DNA of 18,037 nucleotides from an uncultured Oscillospiraceae bacterium. Its GTDB lineage: Bacteria; Bacillota; Clostridia; Oscillospirales; Oscillospiraceae. The notes under the pieces are model-generated. The model was not told the origin of the DNA and ran no database searches. It saw only the letters and a program-made list of their open reading frames with translations. A program made the translations under genes and the position numbers. The stretch spans positions 1 through 18,037 of the forward strand of contig CAJOCV010000015.1 of the NCBI GenBank assembly GCA_905233785.1. Reading direction: 5' to 3'. Positions 5,163-13,350 of this stretch are shown piece after piece (within the stretch, counting starts at the first letter, position 1; each line of letters begins with the position of its first letter).

Positions 5163-5191
5163 TAGCTTGTGCCAAGCAGGACGAGATATGC
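5163..5191 (-). promoter_or_regulatory. Candidate sigma-G (forespore) promoter of the SASP gene
   Basis: On the - strand GCATA (5187-5191) fits the sigma-G -35 consensus GHATR. After a 17-bp spacer, CAAGCTA (5163-5169) fits the -10 consensus CATNHTA with one mismatch. SASP genes are classic sigma-G targets. The start site would be near 5156, about 77 bp upstream of the ATG. Confidence 0.5.
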
Positions 5192-5251
5192 AAAAAGCTT
5201 TTTGGAAACATTTTGCAAACACAAGCCGTCGTTCCGGTAGGAACCCGACCC

Positions 5252-5293
5252 TCAAGAAACAAGCGGAGCGGATCCTTACGATTCGCTCCGCTT
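5252..5293 (-). terminator. Rho-independent terminator after the yrbG-phzF-pfkB operon
   Basis: On the - strand a perfect 10-bp stem (AAGCGGAGCG / CGCTCCGCTT; + strand arms 5261-5270 and 5284-5293) with a 13-base loop is followed by GTTTCTTG. It lies 35 bp after the PfkB kinase stop codon. Confidence 0.8.
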
Positions 5294-5327
5294 GCTCGTG
5301 TTCGTCTGTTTTGCCGATTTCGTTTTT

Positions 5328-6284
5328 TTATGGGCGAGGCGCCTGCGGAAAACGAAGCGATAAAAAGCGCAGCACCTGCTCCCGGCTTTTCAGCGCCGTC
5401 CCCGCGCCGACTGCCGTAGTGCAGATTGCGCCACAGGCATTGGCAAAGGCCAGCGCCGCTTCCCGCGACGCGCCGCGCAAGAGCTCGGAGACATAGCCCG
5501 CGACAAAATTGTCACCCGCGCCGGTGGCGTCTACCGCGCGAATCGCGCAGGCGGGAAGCCGTATCGTCTCCCGCGCGTTTTTCATCAGGCAGCCCTGTCC
5601 GCCCAGCTTGATGATGACGTTTTTTACGCCCCGGGCGAGAAACGCATCCGCCATCGCCTCCGGCTGCTGCTGCCCGGAATAATAGCGCGCCTCCTCCTCG
5701 TTCGGCGTGATCGTGTCGATGAGAGGGAGGGATTCCCGCAAATCCTCCAGCTTCAGAAAGCGGAAGTTCGGGAGCTTGGTGTCGGCAAACACGGTCTGTC
5801 CCGCGGCCGCGGCGGCTGTCAGCACCGTGTGAACGATCTCCGGATCGTCAAAGGGCGCGCGAAACAGCGAGCCGAGGATCAGCGCCTTCGCGTCAGCCAA
5901 AAGCTCGGTGTGCCGTTCGGGGTGAAAGTTGTATCGGTGGGCGCTGTTTGTGATGGACTTTCGCGTTCCGTCCTCCCGCACAAACATCGTCGTCACCGGC
6001 GTCGGATGCTCGGAGGAACGGAGGAGTCGGTCGAGAGCAACGCCAGAGCGCGCAAGCGCGGCGACGATCATGTCCCCCGCGGCGTCCTCGCCCAGGGAGC
6101 AGAGAATGCCGGTCCTCATGCCCAGCTTTGCCGCCGCTATGGCTTCGTTGACCGCCTCGCCCCCCGCGTTCAGAGAGCCGGAGGCCGCCCTGTAGCCCGA
6201 GGCCGACACCGGCGCGGGGTCAAAGCCCCGAATGATGGAATCCACCAATGCCGTGCCGACGCAGAGAATGTCGCAATCCTTCAT
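5328..6284 (-). CDS. PfkB/ribokinase-family carbohydrate kinase
   Basis: The 318-aa product phosphorylates a sugar or nucleoside with ATP. The N-terminal family motif is seen as AGGEAVNEAIAAAKLG (residues 40-55), where substrate-contacting residues lie. The second signature DATGAGDNFVAGY is at 252-264, with Asp258 the catalytic base and the GAG as anion hole. The length is normal for the family. The substrate cannot be read from the sequence: fructokinase-, ribokinase- and adenosine-kinase-like members share these motifs. The start overlaps the stop of the phzF remnant in an ATGA arrangement. I see no good Shine-Dalgarno upstream, so translation probably depends on coupling to the gene before it. 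It is the last gene of the yrbG-phzF-pfkB operon and is followed by a terminator. Confidence 0.9.
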   Translation of the reverse strand: MKDCDILCVGTALVDSIIRGFDPAPVSASGYRAASGSLNAGGEAVNEAIAAAKLGMRTGILCSLGEDAAGDMIVAALARSGVALDRLLRSSEHPTPVTTMFVREDGTRKSITNSAHRYNFHPERHTELLADAKALILGSLFRAPFDDPEIVHTVLTAAAAAGQTVFADTKLPNFRFLKLEDLRESLPLIDTITPNEEEARYYSGQQQPEAMADAFLARGVKNVIIKLGGQGCLMKNARETIRLPACAIRAVDATGAGDNFVAGYVSELLRGASREAALAFANACGAICTTAVGAGTALKSREQVLRFLSLRFPQAPRP

Positions 6285-6685
6285 AGGGTCTCAGGGGGAA
6301 ACAGCTCGTCAATCGAATAGAGCACGGCCTTCCCGGCGAGGAAGACCTTGTCGCCCTCTCGACGACAGAAGAGCGTACCGCCACGCGCAGAGGCCTGATA
6401 CGCTGTCAGCTCATCCCGCCCGAGCCGCTCTGCCCAGTAGGGGATGATAAAGGCCGTGGCCAGCGTCGCGTGACCGCAGAGGTCGATTTCGCCGCCCGGC
6501 GTGAACCAGCGCAGGCGCCATTCGTCCCCTTCTTTGACGGTGAAGGCGGTCTCGGAAAAATTGTTTTCGCGCGCGATGCTCAGCATCAGCGCCTCGGACG
6601 GCCAGGCGTCCAGCACACAGACGGCGGCCTGATTGCCATGAAAGACCTGATCGGTAAAGGCGTCAACCACATACTGTCGTATCAT
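6281..6685 (-). pseudogene. PhzF-family protein with a large in-frame internal deletion (134 aa)
   Basis: PhzF-family isomerases/epimerases are about 260-300 aa, with two similar halves around one active site. Residues 1-79 match the normal N-terminus: YVVDAFTDQVFHGNQAAVCVLD, the catalytic Glu45 in NNFSET, RWFTPGGEIDLCGHATLATA. Residues about 80-128 instead match the extreme C-terminus of the family: IPYWAERLG, AYQASARGGTLFC and GKAVLYSIDELF. About 130 residues between are missing, including the second half's DPVCGSGH-type motif. The join falls where the two halves both carry a G-H-x motif (GHATLA / GSGHCHI), so the deletion may have arisen between similar sequences. The frame is kept open and a PfkB gene overlaps its stop. 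It could be a decayed gene maintained only as a translational lead-in, or an unusual mini-protein. Loss of activity is likely. AAAGG lies just upstream of ATG 6685. Confidence 0.8.
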
Positions 6686-6700
6686 TCGTTCGCCTTTCCG

Positions 6701-7672
6701 TCAGCTAACGAACTGATAAACCGTAAAGCAGGCATAGAGGCAGAGAAGCACGATCCCCTGCCAGCGCTTGAGCTCGCCCTTTTTGAGCGCGGGAAAGCAC
6801 ATGATGGCCATGACGCACAGCATCAACGGCAGATCCACGATCAGACTGGAATTGAAGGAGCCCAGCTGCTTCTCCGCCGGGAGCGCAAAGGGCGAAATGG
6901 AGATGGCCATACCGCTCACCAGAACGATGTTAAAGAGGTTTGCGCCGATAATGTTGCCGAGGGAGAGCGAGCCGTGTCCCTTCACAAGGCTGGTGATCGC
7001 GGTAATCAGCTCGGGAAGGCTTGTGCCCAGCGCCACCATGGTCAGACCGATTACCGAATCGGGCACACCGAGCGCTGCGGCGATCAAGGTTCCGTTATCC
7101 ACCAGAAAGCGGGCACCCACGGCAATCGCTGCCGCGCCGATCACCAGCAGCAAAAGCTCCATCCAGAAGGAACGCTCTTTCCCGTCCGCCTCTTCTTCCG
7201 ACTCCTCGGCAAACTCCGGATGCTTCTTCATCTGTACGGTGGAAACGATCATGTAAAGCACAAACACGGCCAGATACACAAAGCCAAGCCATCGCGCAAA
7301 GCTGCCCACCGTCCAGGCGATCAGGGCGTAGGACAGCGCGGCCGCAAAGAAGAAGGCTGTCGGCAGGGAGAAGGATTTGGGATTGACCTTCCCGGGGCTT
7401 ACGGTCATGGTAATGGCCGCGATCAGGCTGGTGTTGCAGATGATGGAGCCGATCGCGTTGCCATAGCTGATGCCGGCGTTGCCCTGCATGGCGGCCTGGC
7501 TGGAGACCATGACCTCCGGGAGAGTGGTGCCGATGGAGACGATCGTCGCGCCAATCAGAAGCTCAGGCAGATGAAAGCGCCGCGCAATGCCGACCGAGCC
7601 GTCAACAAACCAGTCGCCCCCCTTGATGAGAAGGGCAAAGCCCAATAGAAACAACAACACAGGATACAGCAT
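6701..7672 (-). CDS. yrbG: Calcium/sodium antiporter, CaCA family (YrbG type)
   Basis: The 323-aa integral membrane protein has about ten membrane segments and the two inverted alpha-repeats that define cation/Ca2+ exchangers. Alpha-1 is GATIVSIGTTLPEVMVSS (residues 41-58), continuing to GNAIGS. Alpha-2 is GLTMVALGTSLPELITA (209-225), continuing to GNIIGANLFN. The paired Glu53 and Glu221, each preceded by Pro, line the ion site in known structures of this family. A charged central loop (about 148-170, EFAEESEEEADGKE) splits the halves. It probably exports Ca2+ in exchange for Na+ or H+. The length is typical of E. coli YrbG. It is the first gene of a three-gene - strand operon, with the phzF remnant starting 15 bp after its stop. 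A candidate promoter lies at 7848-7876. Confidence 0.92.
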   Translation of the reverse strand: MLYPVLLFLLGFALLIKGGDWFVDGSVGIARRFHLPELLIGATIVSIGTTLPEVMVSSQAAMQGNAGISYGNAIGSIICNTSLIAAITMTVSPGKVNPKSFSLPTAFFFAAALSYALIAWTVGSFARWLGFVYLAVFVLYMIVSTVQMKKHPEFAEESEEEADGKERSFWMELLLLVIGAAAIAVGARFLVDNGTLIAAALGVPDSVIGLTMVALGTSLPELITAITSLVKGHGSLSLGNIIGANLFNIVLVSGMAISISPFALPAEKQLGSFNSSLIVDLPLMLCVMAIMCFPALKKGELKRWQGIVLLCLYACFTVYQFVS

Positions 7673-7972
7673 GGTTTCAGATTCCTTTCAATCGGATAAT
7701 CGTGCAGGCAAACGATGATTCGTTCGGCGAGAACGAATTTTGTTTGACGCTGCCGCGCAATCGCCAAAAAGAAAGCATGGGGGCGTATCTGCGCGGCTGA
7801 TGTTGCGCAAAGAATTGATACCTGACCTGCAGAGGATGACAATCGCTATGATAGCATAAACTCTGCCAAAATGCAAACCCCTGCTCCCGGCCGACACGCA
7901 TTTTCGCGCGGGATGACGGAAAGAGGCTCGCTCGCTTATCCCTGTCGGTTCTCCGCGTTCATCGGTGTTGCC
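7673..7972 (-). promoter_or_regulatory. Intergenic region with the yrbG promoter and a leader inverted repeat
   Basis: The 300 bp between fhs and yrbG hold no convincing gene. On the - strand TTGCAT (7871-7876) and TATCAT (7848-7853) are separated by 17 bp, with a TG before the -10 box, a plausible sigma-A promoter about 170 bp upstream of yrbG. Within the leader, ATTCGTTC (7718-7725) and GAACGAAT (7731-7738) form a perfect 8-bp inverted repeat with a 5-base loop, possibly an operator or leader hairpin. AAAGGAAT precedes the yrbG start. I see no clear terminator for fhs in 7877-7972. Confidence 0.5.
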
Positions 7973-9649
7973 TTAGAAAAGACCGCTGATGCGTCCGTTT
8001 TCGTCCACGTCGATCTTCTCGGCGGCGGGGACGCGGGGGAGACCCGGCATGGTCATGATGTCGCCCGTGAGCACCACGACGAAGCCCGCCCCGGCGGAGA
8101 CCTTGACGTTCTTCACCGTGACCGTGAAGCCCTCGGGCGCGCCGAGCTTGGTCGGATCGTCGGAGAAGCTGTACTGCGTCTTCGCGATGCAGACGGGGAG
8201 CTTGTCAAAGCCCAGCTTTGTGAGCTGCTCGATCTGCTTCTGCGCGGCGGGGAGAATGCTCACGTCCCTGCCGCCGTAGACGCGCGTCACCACGGCGCGG
8301 ATCTTGTCTTCGATGCTGCCCTCCAGCTCGTAGGAGAAGCGGAAGTCGCCCTTCTCCTCCTCGCAGAGCCGCACGACCTCGCGCGCCAGTGCCTCGCCGC
8401 CTTTGCCGCCCTCGGCCCAGACGGTGGAGAGCACGGTGTTGACGCCAAGCTCCCGGCACTTTTGGATGATGAAGTCGATCTCCGCGTCCGTGTCGGTGGG
8501 GAAGCGGTTGACCGCGACGACGCAGGGCAGACCGTAGACGTTGCGGATATTCGACACATGGCGCAGAAGGTTCGGGATGCCCTTCTCAAGCGCGCCCAGA
8601 TCCTCGCTGCCGAGCGCGGTCTTGGGCAGACCGCCGTGCATCTTGAGCGCGCGCACCGTGGCGACGATGACCACCGCGTCCGGCGTAAGCCCCGCCGCGC
8701 GGCACTTGATGTCGAGAAACTTCTCCGCGCCGAGATCCGCGCCGAAGCCCGCCTCGGTCACGGTGTAATCGCCCATCTTGAGCGCCATGCGCGTCGCCAT
8801 CACGCTGTTGCAGCCGTGGGCAATGTTCGCAAAGGGGCCGCCGTGCACAAAGGCCGGGGTACCCTCGAGCGTCTGCACGAGGTTGGGCTTGAGCGCGTCC
8901 TTGAGGAGCGCCGCCATCGCGCCGACGGCCTTGAGCTGCCCCGCGGTCACGGGCCTGTCGTCATAGGTGTAGCCCACGATGATGCGCCCGAGGCGCTCCT
9001 TGAGGTCGGTGATGGAGGAGGAGAGGCAGAAGACCGCCATGATCTCGCTCGCCACCGTAATGTCAAAGCCGTCCTCGCGCGGGGTGCCGTTGGCCTTGCC
9101 GCCGAGACCGTCCACCACAAAGCGAAGCTGCCGGTCGTTCATGTCCACGCAGCGCTTCCAGGTGATCTTCCTCGGGTCAATGCCGAGGGCGTTGCCCTGC
9201 TGGATGTGGTTATCGAGCATGGCGGCGAGCAGGTTGTTTGCCGCGCCAATGGCGTGAAAGTCGCCGGTGAAGTGGAGGTTGATGTCCTCCATCGGCACGA
9301 CCTGGGCATAGCCGCCGCCGGCCGCGCCGCCCTTGATGCCGAACACAGGGCCGAGGGACGGCTCCCGCAGGGCGACGGTCACGTCCTTGCCGATGCGGCG
9401 CAAACCGTCAGCCAGGCCGATGGTGGTCGTGGTCTTGCCCTCGCCCGCCGGGGTGGGGGTGATCGCCGTGACAAGGATCAGCTTGCCGTCGGGCTTGTCC
9501 GTCTCCCGCAGCAGGGCGGGATCGACCTTCGCCTTGTAGCGCCCGTACTGCTCGAGGTAGTCTTCCGCCACATGGGCGCGCGCCGCGATCTCGGTGATGG
9601 GCTGCATTTTGCATTCCTGGGCGATCTCAATATCGGTTTTGTAAGCCAT
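7973..9649 (-). CDS. fhs: Formate--tetrahydrofolate ligase (10-formyl-THF synthetase)
   Basis: The 558-aa enzyme joins formate to tetrahydrofolate using ATP and makes 10-formyl-THF in the cytosol. The N-terminus KTDIEIAQECKMQPI and the P-loop TPTPAGEGKTTT (residues 65-76) are diagnostic, as are LREPSLGPVFGIKGGAAGGG and the near-C-terminal GDIMTMPGLPRVPAAE. The length matches the family's roughly 556 aa. The start is set by AAAAGGAG seven bases before ATG 9649. An open frame runs on upstream into purL but is not part of the protein. Only 13 bp separate it from the purL stop, so it is the last gene of the purine operon. Its product is the cofactor for PurN and the AICAR transformylase encoded upstream, which explains the location. 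In acetogens the same enzyme serves the Wood-Ljungdahl pathway. Nothing in this window shows that pathway. Confidence 0.97.
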   Translation of the reverse strand: MAYKTDIEIAQECKMQPITEIAARAHVAEDYLEQYGRYKAKVDPALLRETDKPDGKLILVTAITPTPAGEGKTTTTIGLADGLRRIGKDVTVALREPSLGPVFGIKGGAAGGGYAQVVPMEDINLHFTGDFHAIGAANNLLAAMLDNHIQQGNALGIDPRKITWKRCVDMNDRQLRFVVDGLGGKANGTPREDGFDITVASEIMAVFCLSSSITDLKERLGRIIVGYTYDDRPVTAGQLKAVGAMAALLKDALKPNLVQTLEGTPAFVHGGPFANIAHGCNSVMATRMALKMGDYTVTEAGFGADLGAEKFLDIKCRAAGLTPDAVVIVATVRALKMHGGLPKTALGSEDLGALEKGIPNLLRHVSNIRNVYGLPCVVAVNRFPTDTDAEIDFIIQKCRELGVNTVLSTVWAEGGKGGEALAREVVRLCEEEKGDFRFSYELEGSIEDKIRAVVTRVYGGRDVSILPAAQKQIEQLTKLGFDKLPVCIAKTQYSFSDDPTKLGAPEGFTVTVKNVKVSAGAGFVVVLTGDIMTMPGLPRVPAAEKIDVDENGRISGLF

Positions 9650-9662
9650 AGTGATTCTCCTT

Positions 9663-12600
9663 TTAGCGGAAATAGCGAACCGCCGCTTCAAACATACGGA
9701 TGTCGTAATTGCCGGGGACGTTCTTGTAGAGATTGCTGCCGATGCGCTCTGAATGCCCCATCTTGCCGAACACGCGGCCGTCCGGGGAGGTGATGCCCTC
9801 AATGGCACAGAGCGAGCCGTTGGGGTTAAAGCGCACGTCCATCGTGGCCTTTCCGCTGAGATCGACATACTGCGTCGCGATCTGGCCATTGGCCGCAAGC
9901 TGCCGAATACTCTCCTCGCTTGCGAGGAATTTGCCCTCGCCGTGGGAGATGGGGACATTGTACACCTCGCCCACCTCGGTCAGTGCAAGCCAGGGGGACT
10001 TGTTGGAGGCAACGCGGGTGCGCACGATGCGGCTCTGGTGGCGCGCGATGGTGTTGAAGGTCAGCGTGGGGCAGCTCTCGTCCGTGTCGATGATCCTGCC
10101 GTAGGGGACGAGACCCAGCTTGATGAGCGCCTGGAAGCCGTTGCAGATGCCGCACATGAGCCCGTCGCGCTTTTCCAGCAGCTCCGTTACGCCTTCCTTG
10201 ACCGCCTGCGCGCGGAAGAAGGCTGTGATGAACTTGCCGGAGCCGTCCGGCTCGTCGCCGCCGGAGAAGCCGCCGGGAAGGAAAACGATCTGGGATTCGC
10301 GCAGCCTTGCGGCGAAGCCCTCCACACTGCGGGCAATGCCGTCAGCGGAGAGGTTGTTGATGACGAAGATCTCCGGCTCCGCGCCCGCGTCAGAGACGGC
10401 CTTGGCGCTGTCATATTCGCAGTTGGTGCCGGGGAAGGCGGGGATCAGCACGCGCGGCTTTACGCACTTGACGGCGGGGGCGGGACGGCCGGACGCGGCA
10501 AAGGAGAAGGTCTCCGGGGCGCTTGCGGCTGTCGGAATGTTGCAGGCATAGACGCTCTCCAGCTTGTTTTCGTAGAGCGAGAGCACTTCGTCCGCGCAGA
10601 CAGCCTCCGCCCCGCGGGTAAACGCGCCGTCGTCCGTGACCGTGCCGATGCACGCGCCGGGGACGCTCTCATCCACCTCGAGCAGGAACGCGCCGTAATC
10701 GTAGCCGAAGAGGCGCTCAAGCGTCAGGCCTTCGTCAAAGCGGAAGCCGAGGGCGTTTCCGAAGGCCATTTTCATCACGGCCTCGGCAATGCCGCCCATG
10801 CCGGGGGTATAGCAGGCGTAAGCGCTGCCGGAGCGCAGCAGTGCTGTCACTTCGGAGAAGACTTTCAACAGGGAATCGGCCTTGGGAAGTCCGTTTTCGT
10901 CCGTTTCCGGTGCGATGCGGATGAGCTTGTGCCCCGCCGCCTTGAACTCGGGGGAGACGATGTCACTCGTTTTGGCGGTGGTCACGGCAAAGGAGCAGAG
11001 CGTGGGCGGCACATGCAGCTCTTCAAAAGAGCCGCTCATGGAGTCCTTTCCGCCGATGGCGGCAACGCCGAGACCCATCTGCGCCTCAAATGCGCCCAGG
11101 AGCGCCGCAAGGGGCTTGCCCCAGCGCAGCGGGTCTTTGCCGAGACGCTCAAAATACTCCTGAAAGCTCAGGTACACGTCGGAAAATGCCGCGCCGGTGG
11201 CGATCAGCTTGCAGACGGATTCCACCACCGCGAGATACGCCCCGTGGTAGGGACTCTTTTCGGTAATAAAGGGGTTATAGCCCCAGGCCATGAGGGAGCA
11301 GTCCTCCGTGTGCTTTTTCTCCACGGAAATCTTCTGCACCATGGCCTGCACGGGCGTGAGCTGATGCTTGCCGCCGAAGGGCATCAGGACGCTGCCCGCG
11401 CCGATGGTGGAGTCAAAGCGCTCGGAAAGCCCGCGCCTGGAGCAGCAGTTGAGGTCGGCGGCCATGCGCCTGAGGTTTTCGGAAAAGCCGCCGCTGACGC
11501 GCTTCGTGTAGTCCTCGGGCGCGGCGGAGACGGCGGAGACGTGCTTGCTTGCGCCGTTGGTGTCGAGAAAGGCGCGGCTCAGATCGACGATGGTCTTGCC
11601 GTTCCAGCGCATGACGAGCCGGGGCTCACTCTGCACGGTGGCGACAGGGCAGGCCTGGAGGTTTTCGGCTTTGGCGAGGGCGAGGAAGCGCTCCACGTCC
11701 TTCGCTTCGACCACCACGGCCATGCGCTCCTGGCTCTCGCTGATGGCGAGCTCGGTGCCGTCCAGCCCTTCGTACTTCTTGGGCACGGCGTTTAGGTCGA
11801 TCACCAGGCCGTCCGCCAGTTCTCCGATCGCGACGGAGACGCCGCCCGCGCCGAAGTCGTTGCAGCGCTTGATGAGGCGACAGGCCTCCCGGCTGCGGAA
11901 CAGGCGCTGGAGCTTGCGCTCCTCGGGGGCGTTGCCCTTCTGCACCTCGGCGCCGCAGGTCTCGACCGAGTGGGCGTTGTGCGCCTTGGAGGAGCCGGTC
12001 GCGCCGCCGATGCCGTCGCGCCCGGTGCTGCCGCCGAGTAAGATCACCACGTCGCCGGGAGCCGGCACCTCGCGCCGCACATTCTCCGCCAGCGCCGCGG
12101 CGATGACCGCGCCGATCTCCATGCGCTTGGCGGCGTAGCCGGGGTGGTAGAGCTCGTCCACGATCCCGGTGGCAAGGCCGATCTGGTTGCCGTAGGAGGA
12201 GTAGCCCGCCGCCGCGGTGGTGACGAGCTTGCGCTGCGGGAGCTTACCGGGGATGGTCTCGCTCACAGGCTTGAGGGGGTCTGCCGCGCCGGTGACGCGC
12301 ATCGCGCCGTAGACGTAGGCGCGCCCGGAGAGCGGGTCGCGGATCGCGCCGCCGATGCAGGTCGCCGCGCCGCCGAAGGGCTCGATCTCGGTGGGGTGGT
12401 TGTGCGTCTCGTTCTTAAACAGCAGCAGCCAGGGCTCGGTCACGCCGTCCACCGTCACGTCGATCTTCACGGTGCAGGCGTTGATCTCCTCGCTCTCATC
12501 GAGCTTTGCAAGCTTCCCGGCCTTCTTGAGCGCCTTGGCGGCGATGGTACCCAGATCCATGAGGCAGACGGGCTTCGTACGCCCGAGTGCTTCCCGGGTA

Positions 12601-13349
12601 CTGAGATAGTCCTGATACGCCTTCTCGAGCAGCGCATCCTCAAACTTCACCCCGTCGATGACGGTGTTGAAGGTGGTGTGGCGGCAGTGATCCGACCAGT
12701 AGGTGTCCAGTACGCGGATCTCGGTGATCGTCGGCTCACGGTTTTCAGTCCTGAAATAGTCCTGGCAGAAGGCGATGTCGTCCGCGTCCATGGCAAGGCC
12801 GTAGTCGCGCACGAAGGCTTCCAGCTCCGCGCGATCGAGGCTGTTGAAGCCCTCGAGCGTCGCGACCTCAGTGGGGATGGCGTAGTCGGTTCTGAGCGTC
12901 TCGGGCAGGCTCAAAGCGGCCTCGCGCGCCTCGACGGGGTTGATGACGTATTTTTTGATTTCCCGCACATCCGCCTCCGAGAGCTCGCCGTACAGGGCAT
13001 AGACCTTCGCCGAACGGATCAGCGGGCGCTCGCCCTGGGAGAGGATCTGGATGCACTGGGCGGCGGAGTCCGCCCGCTGGTCAAACTGACCGGGCAGATA
13101 CTCCACGGCAAAGACCGCCGCGCCCTCGCAGTCGATGTCAGCGGAGGCCATGTCGAGCTGCGGCTCGGAGAAGACCGTGCGGATGGCGTAGGAGAAAAGC
13201 TCCCCGCTGATGTTCTCCGCGTCGTAGCGGTTGAAGAGCCGCACCCGCGCAAGCCCTGTGATGCCCAGGAGGCTTCTCGCGTCGTTTAAGAGCGCGCGGG
13301 CTTCGTTGTCAAGCCCCGGCTTCTTTTCCACAAATACTCTGTATACCAT
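9663..13349 (-). CDS. purL: Phosphoribosylformylglycinamidine synthase, single-chain large form
   Basis: The 1228-aa enzyme makes FGAM from FGAR, glutamine and ATP (fourth step of purine synthesis). It fuses the PurS-like N-terminal domain, the PurL synthetase core and a C-terminal class I glutaminase. Synthetase markers are SDHCRHTTF (219-227), ETHNHPTEIEPFGGAAT (314-330) and GGKDSMSGSF. The glutaminase begins near 965 (RVLIPAFPGTNCEYD) and contains GGFSGGDE, the nucleophile Cys1069 in CGICNG and the catalytic HGEGKF. Single-chain PurL is usual in proteobacteria (about 1295 aa) and also found in some Clostridia and Bacteroidetes, whereas Bacillus uses separate PurS, PurQ and PurL. This one is at the short end. 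MVYRV at 13349 is preferred to the in-frame ATG at 13364 because GGAGG sits nine bases upstream and the family starts there. It begins 1 bp after the purD stop, so the two are probably translationally coupled. Confidence 0.96.
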   Translation of the reverse strand: MVYRVFVEKKPGLDNEARALLNDARSLLGITGLARVRLFNRYDAENISGELFSYAIRTVFSEPQLDMASADIDCEGAAVFAVEYLPGQFDQRADSAAQCIQILSQGERPLIRSAKVYALYGELSEADVREIKKYVINPVEAREAALSLPETLRTDYAIPTEVATLEGFNSLDRAELEAFVRDYGLAMDADDIAFCQDYFRTENREPTITEIRVLDTYWSDHCRHTTFNTVIDGVKFEDALLEKAYQDYLSTREALGRTKPVCLMDLGTIAAKALKKAGKLAKLDESEEINACTVKIDVTVDGVTEPWLLLFKNETHNHPTEIEPFGGAATCIGGAIRDPLSGRAYVYGAMRVTGAADPLKPVSETIPGKLPQRKLVTTAAAGYSSYGNQIGLATGIVDELYHPGYAAKRMEIGAVIAAALAENVRREVPAPGDVVILLGGSTGRDGIGGATGSSKAHNAHSVETCGAEVQKGNAPEERKLQRLFRSREACRLIKRCNDFGAGGVSVAIGELADGLVIDLNAVPKKYEGLDGTELAISESQERMAVVVEAKDVERFLALAKAENLQACPVATVQSEPRLVMRWNGKTIVDLSRAFLDTNGASKHVSAVSAAPEDYTKRVSGGFSENLRRMAADLNCCSRRGLSERFDSTIGAGSVLMPFGGKHQLTPVQAMVQKISVEKKHTEDCSLMAWGYNPFITEKSPYHGAYLAVVESVCKLIATGAAFSDVYLSFQEYFERLGKDPLRWGKPLAALLGAFEAQMGLGVAAIGGKDSMSGSFEELHVPPTLCSFAVTTAKTSDIVSPEFKAAGHKLIRIAPETDENGLPKADSLLKVFSEVTALLRSGSAYACYTPGMGGIAEAVMKMAFGNALGFRFDEGLTLERLFGYDYGAFLLEVDESVPGACIGTVTDDGAFTRGAEAVCADEVLSLYENKLESVYACNIPTAASAPETFSFAASGRPAPAVKCVKPRVLIPAFPGTNCEYDSAKAVSDAGAEPEIFVINNLSADGIARSVEGFAARLRESQIVFLPGGFSGGDEPDGSGKFITAFFRAQAVKEGVTELLEKRDGLMCGICNGFQALIKLGLVPYGRIIDTDESCPTLTFNTIARHQSRIVRTRVASNKSPWLALTEVGEVYNVPISHGEGKFLASEESIRQLAANGQIATQYVDLSGKATMDVRFNPNGSLCAIEGITSPDGRVFGKMGHSERIGSNLYKNVPGNYDIRMFEAAVRYFR

Positions 13350-13350
13350 T

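Noticed and set aside
5080..5262. N-terminal extension of the SASP protein to 5262
   Set aside because: It spans the candidate promoter, leader hairpin and ribosome binding site, and is not similar to the family.
7871..9793. Long + strand open frame (640 codons) opposite fhs
   Set aside because: It is antisense to a clear fhs gene in high-GC DNA. The translated product has no family features and reads as a composition artefact.
9650..9958. N-terminal extension of fhs up to 9958
   Set aside because: The extra 103 codons lie inside purL in another frame and have no Fhs similarity. The AAAAGGAG site and the family length fix the start at 9649.
9753..11795. Long + strand open frame (680 codons) opposite purL
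   Set aside because: It is a shadow of purL. The same applies to the + strand frames at 12144-13289, 13984-14778, 14906-16129 and 15822-16838 opposite the purine genes.
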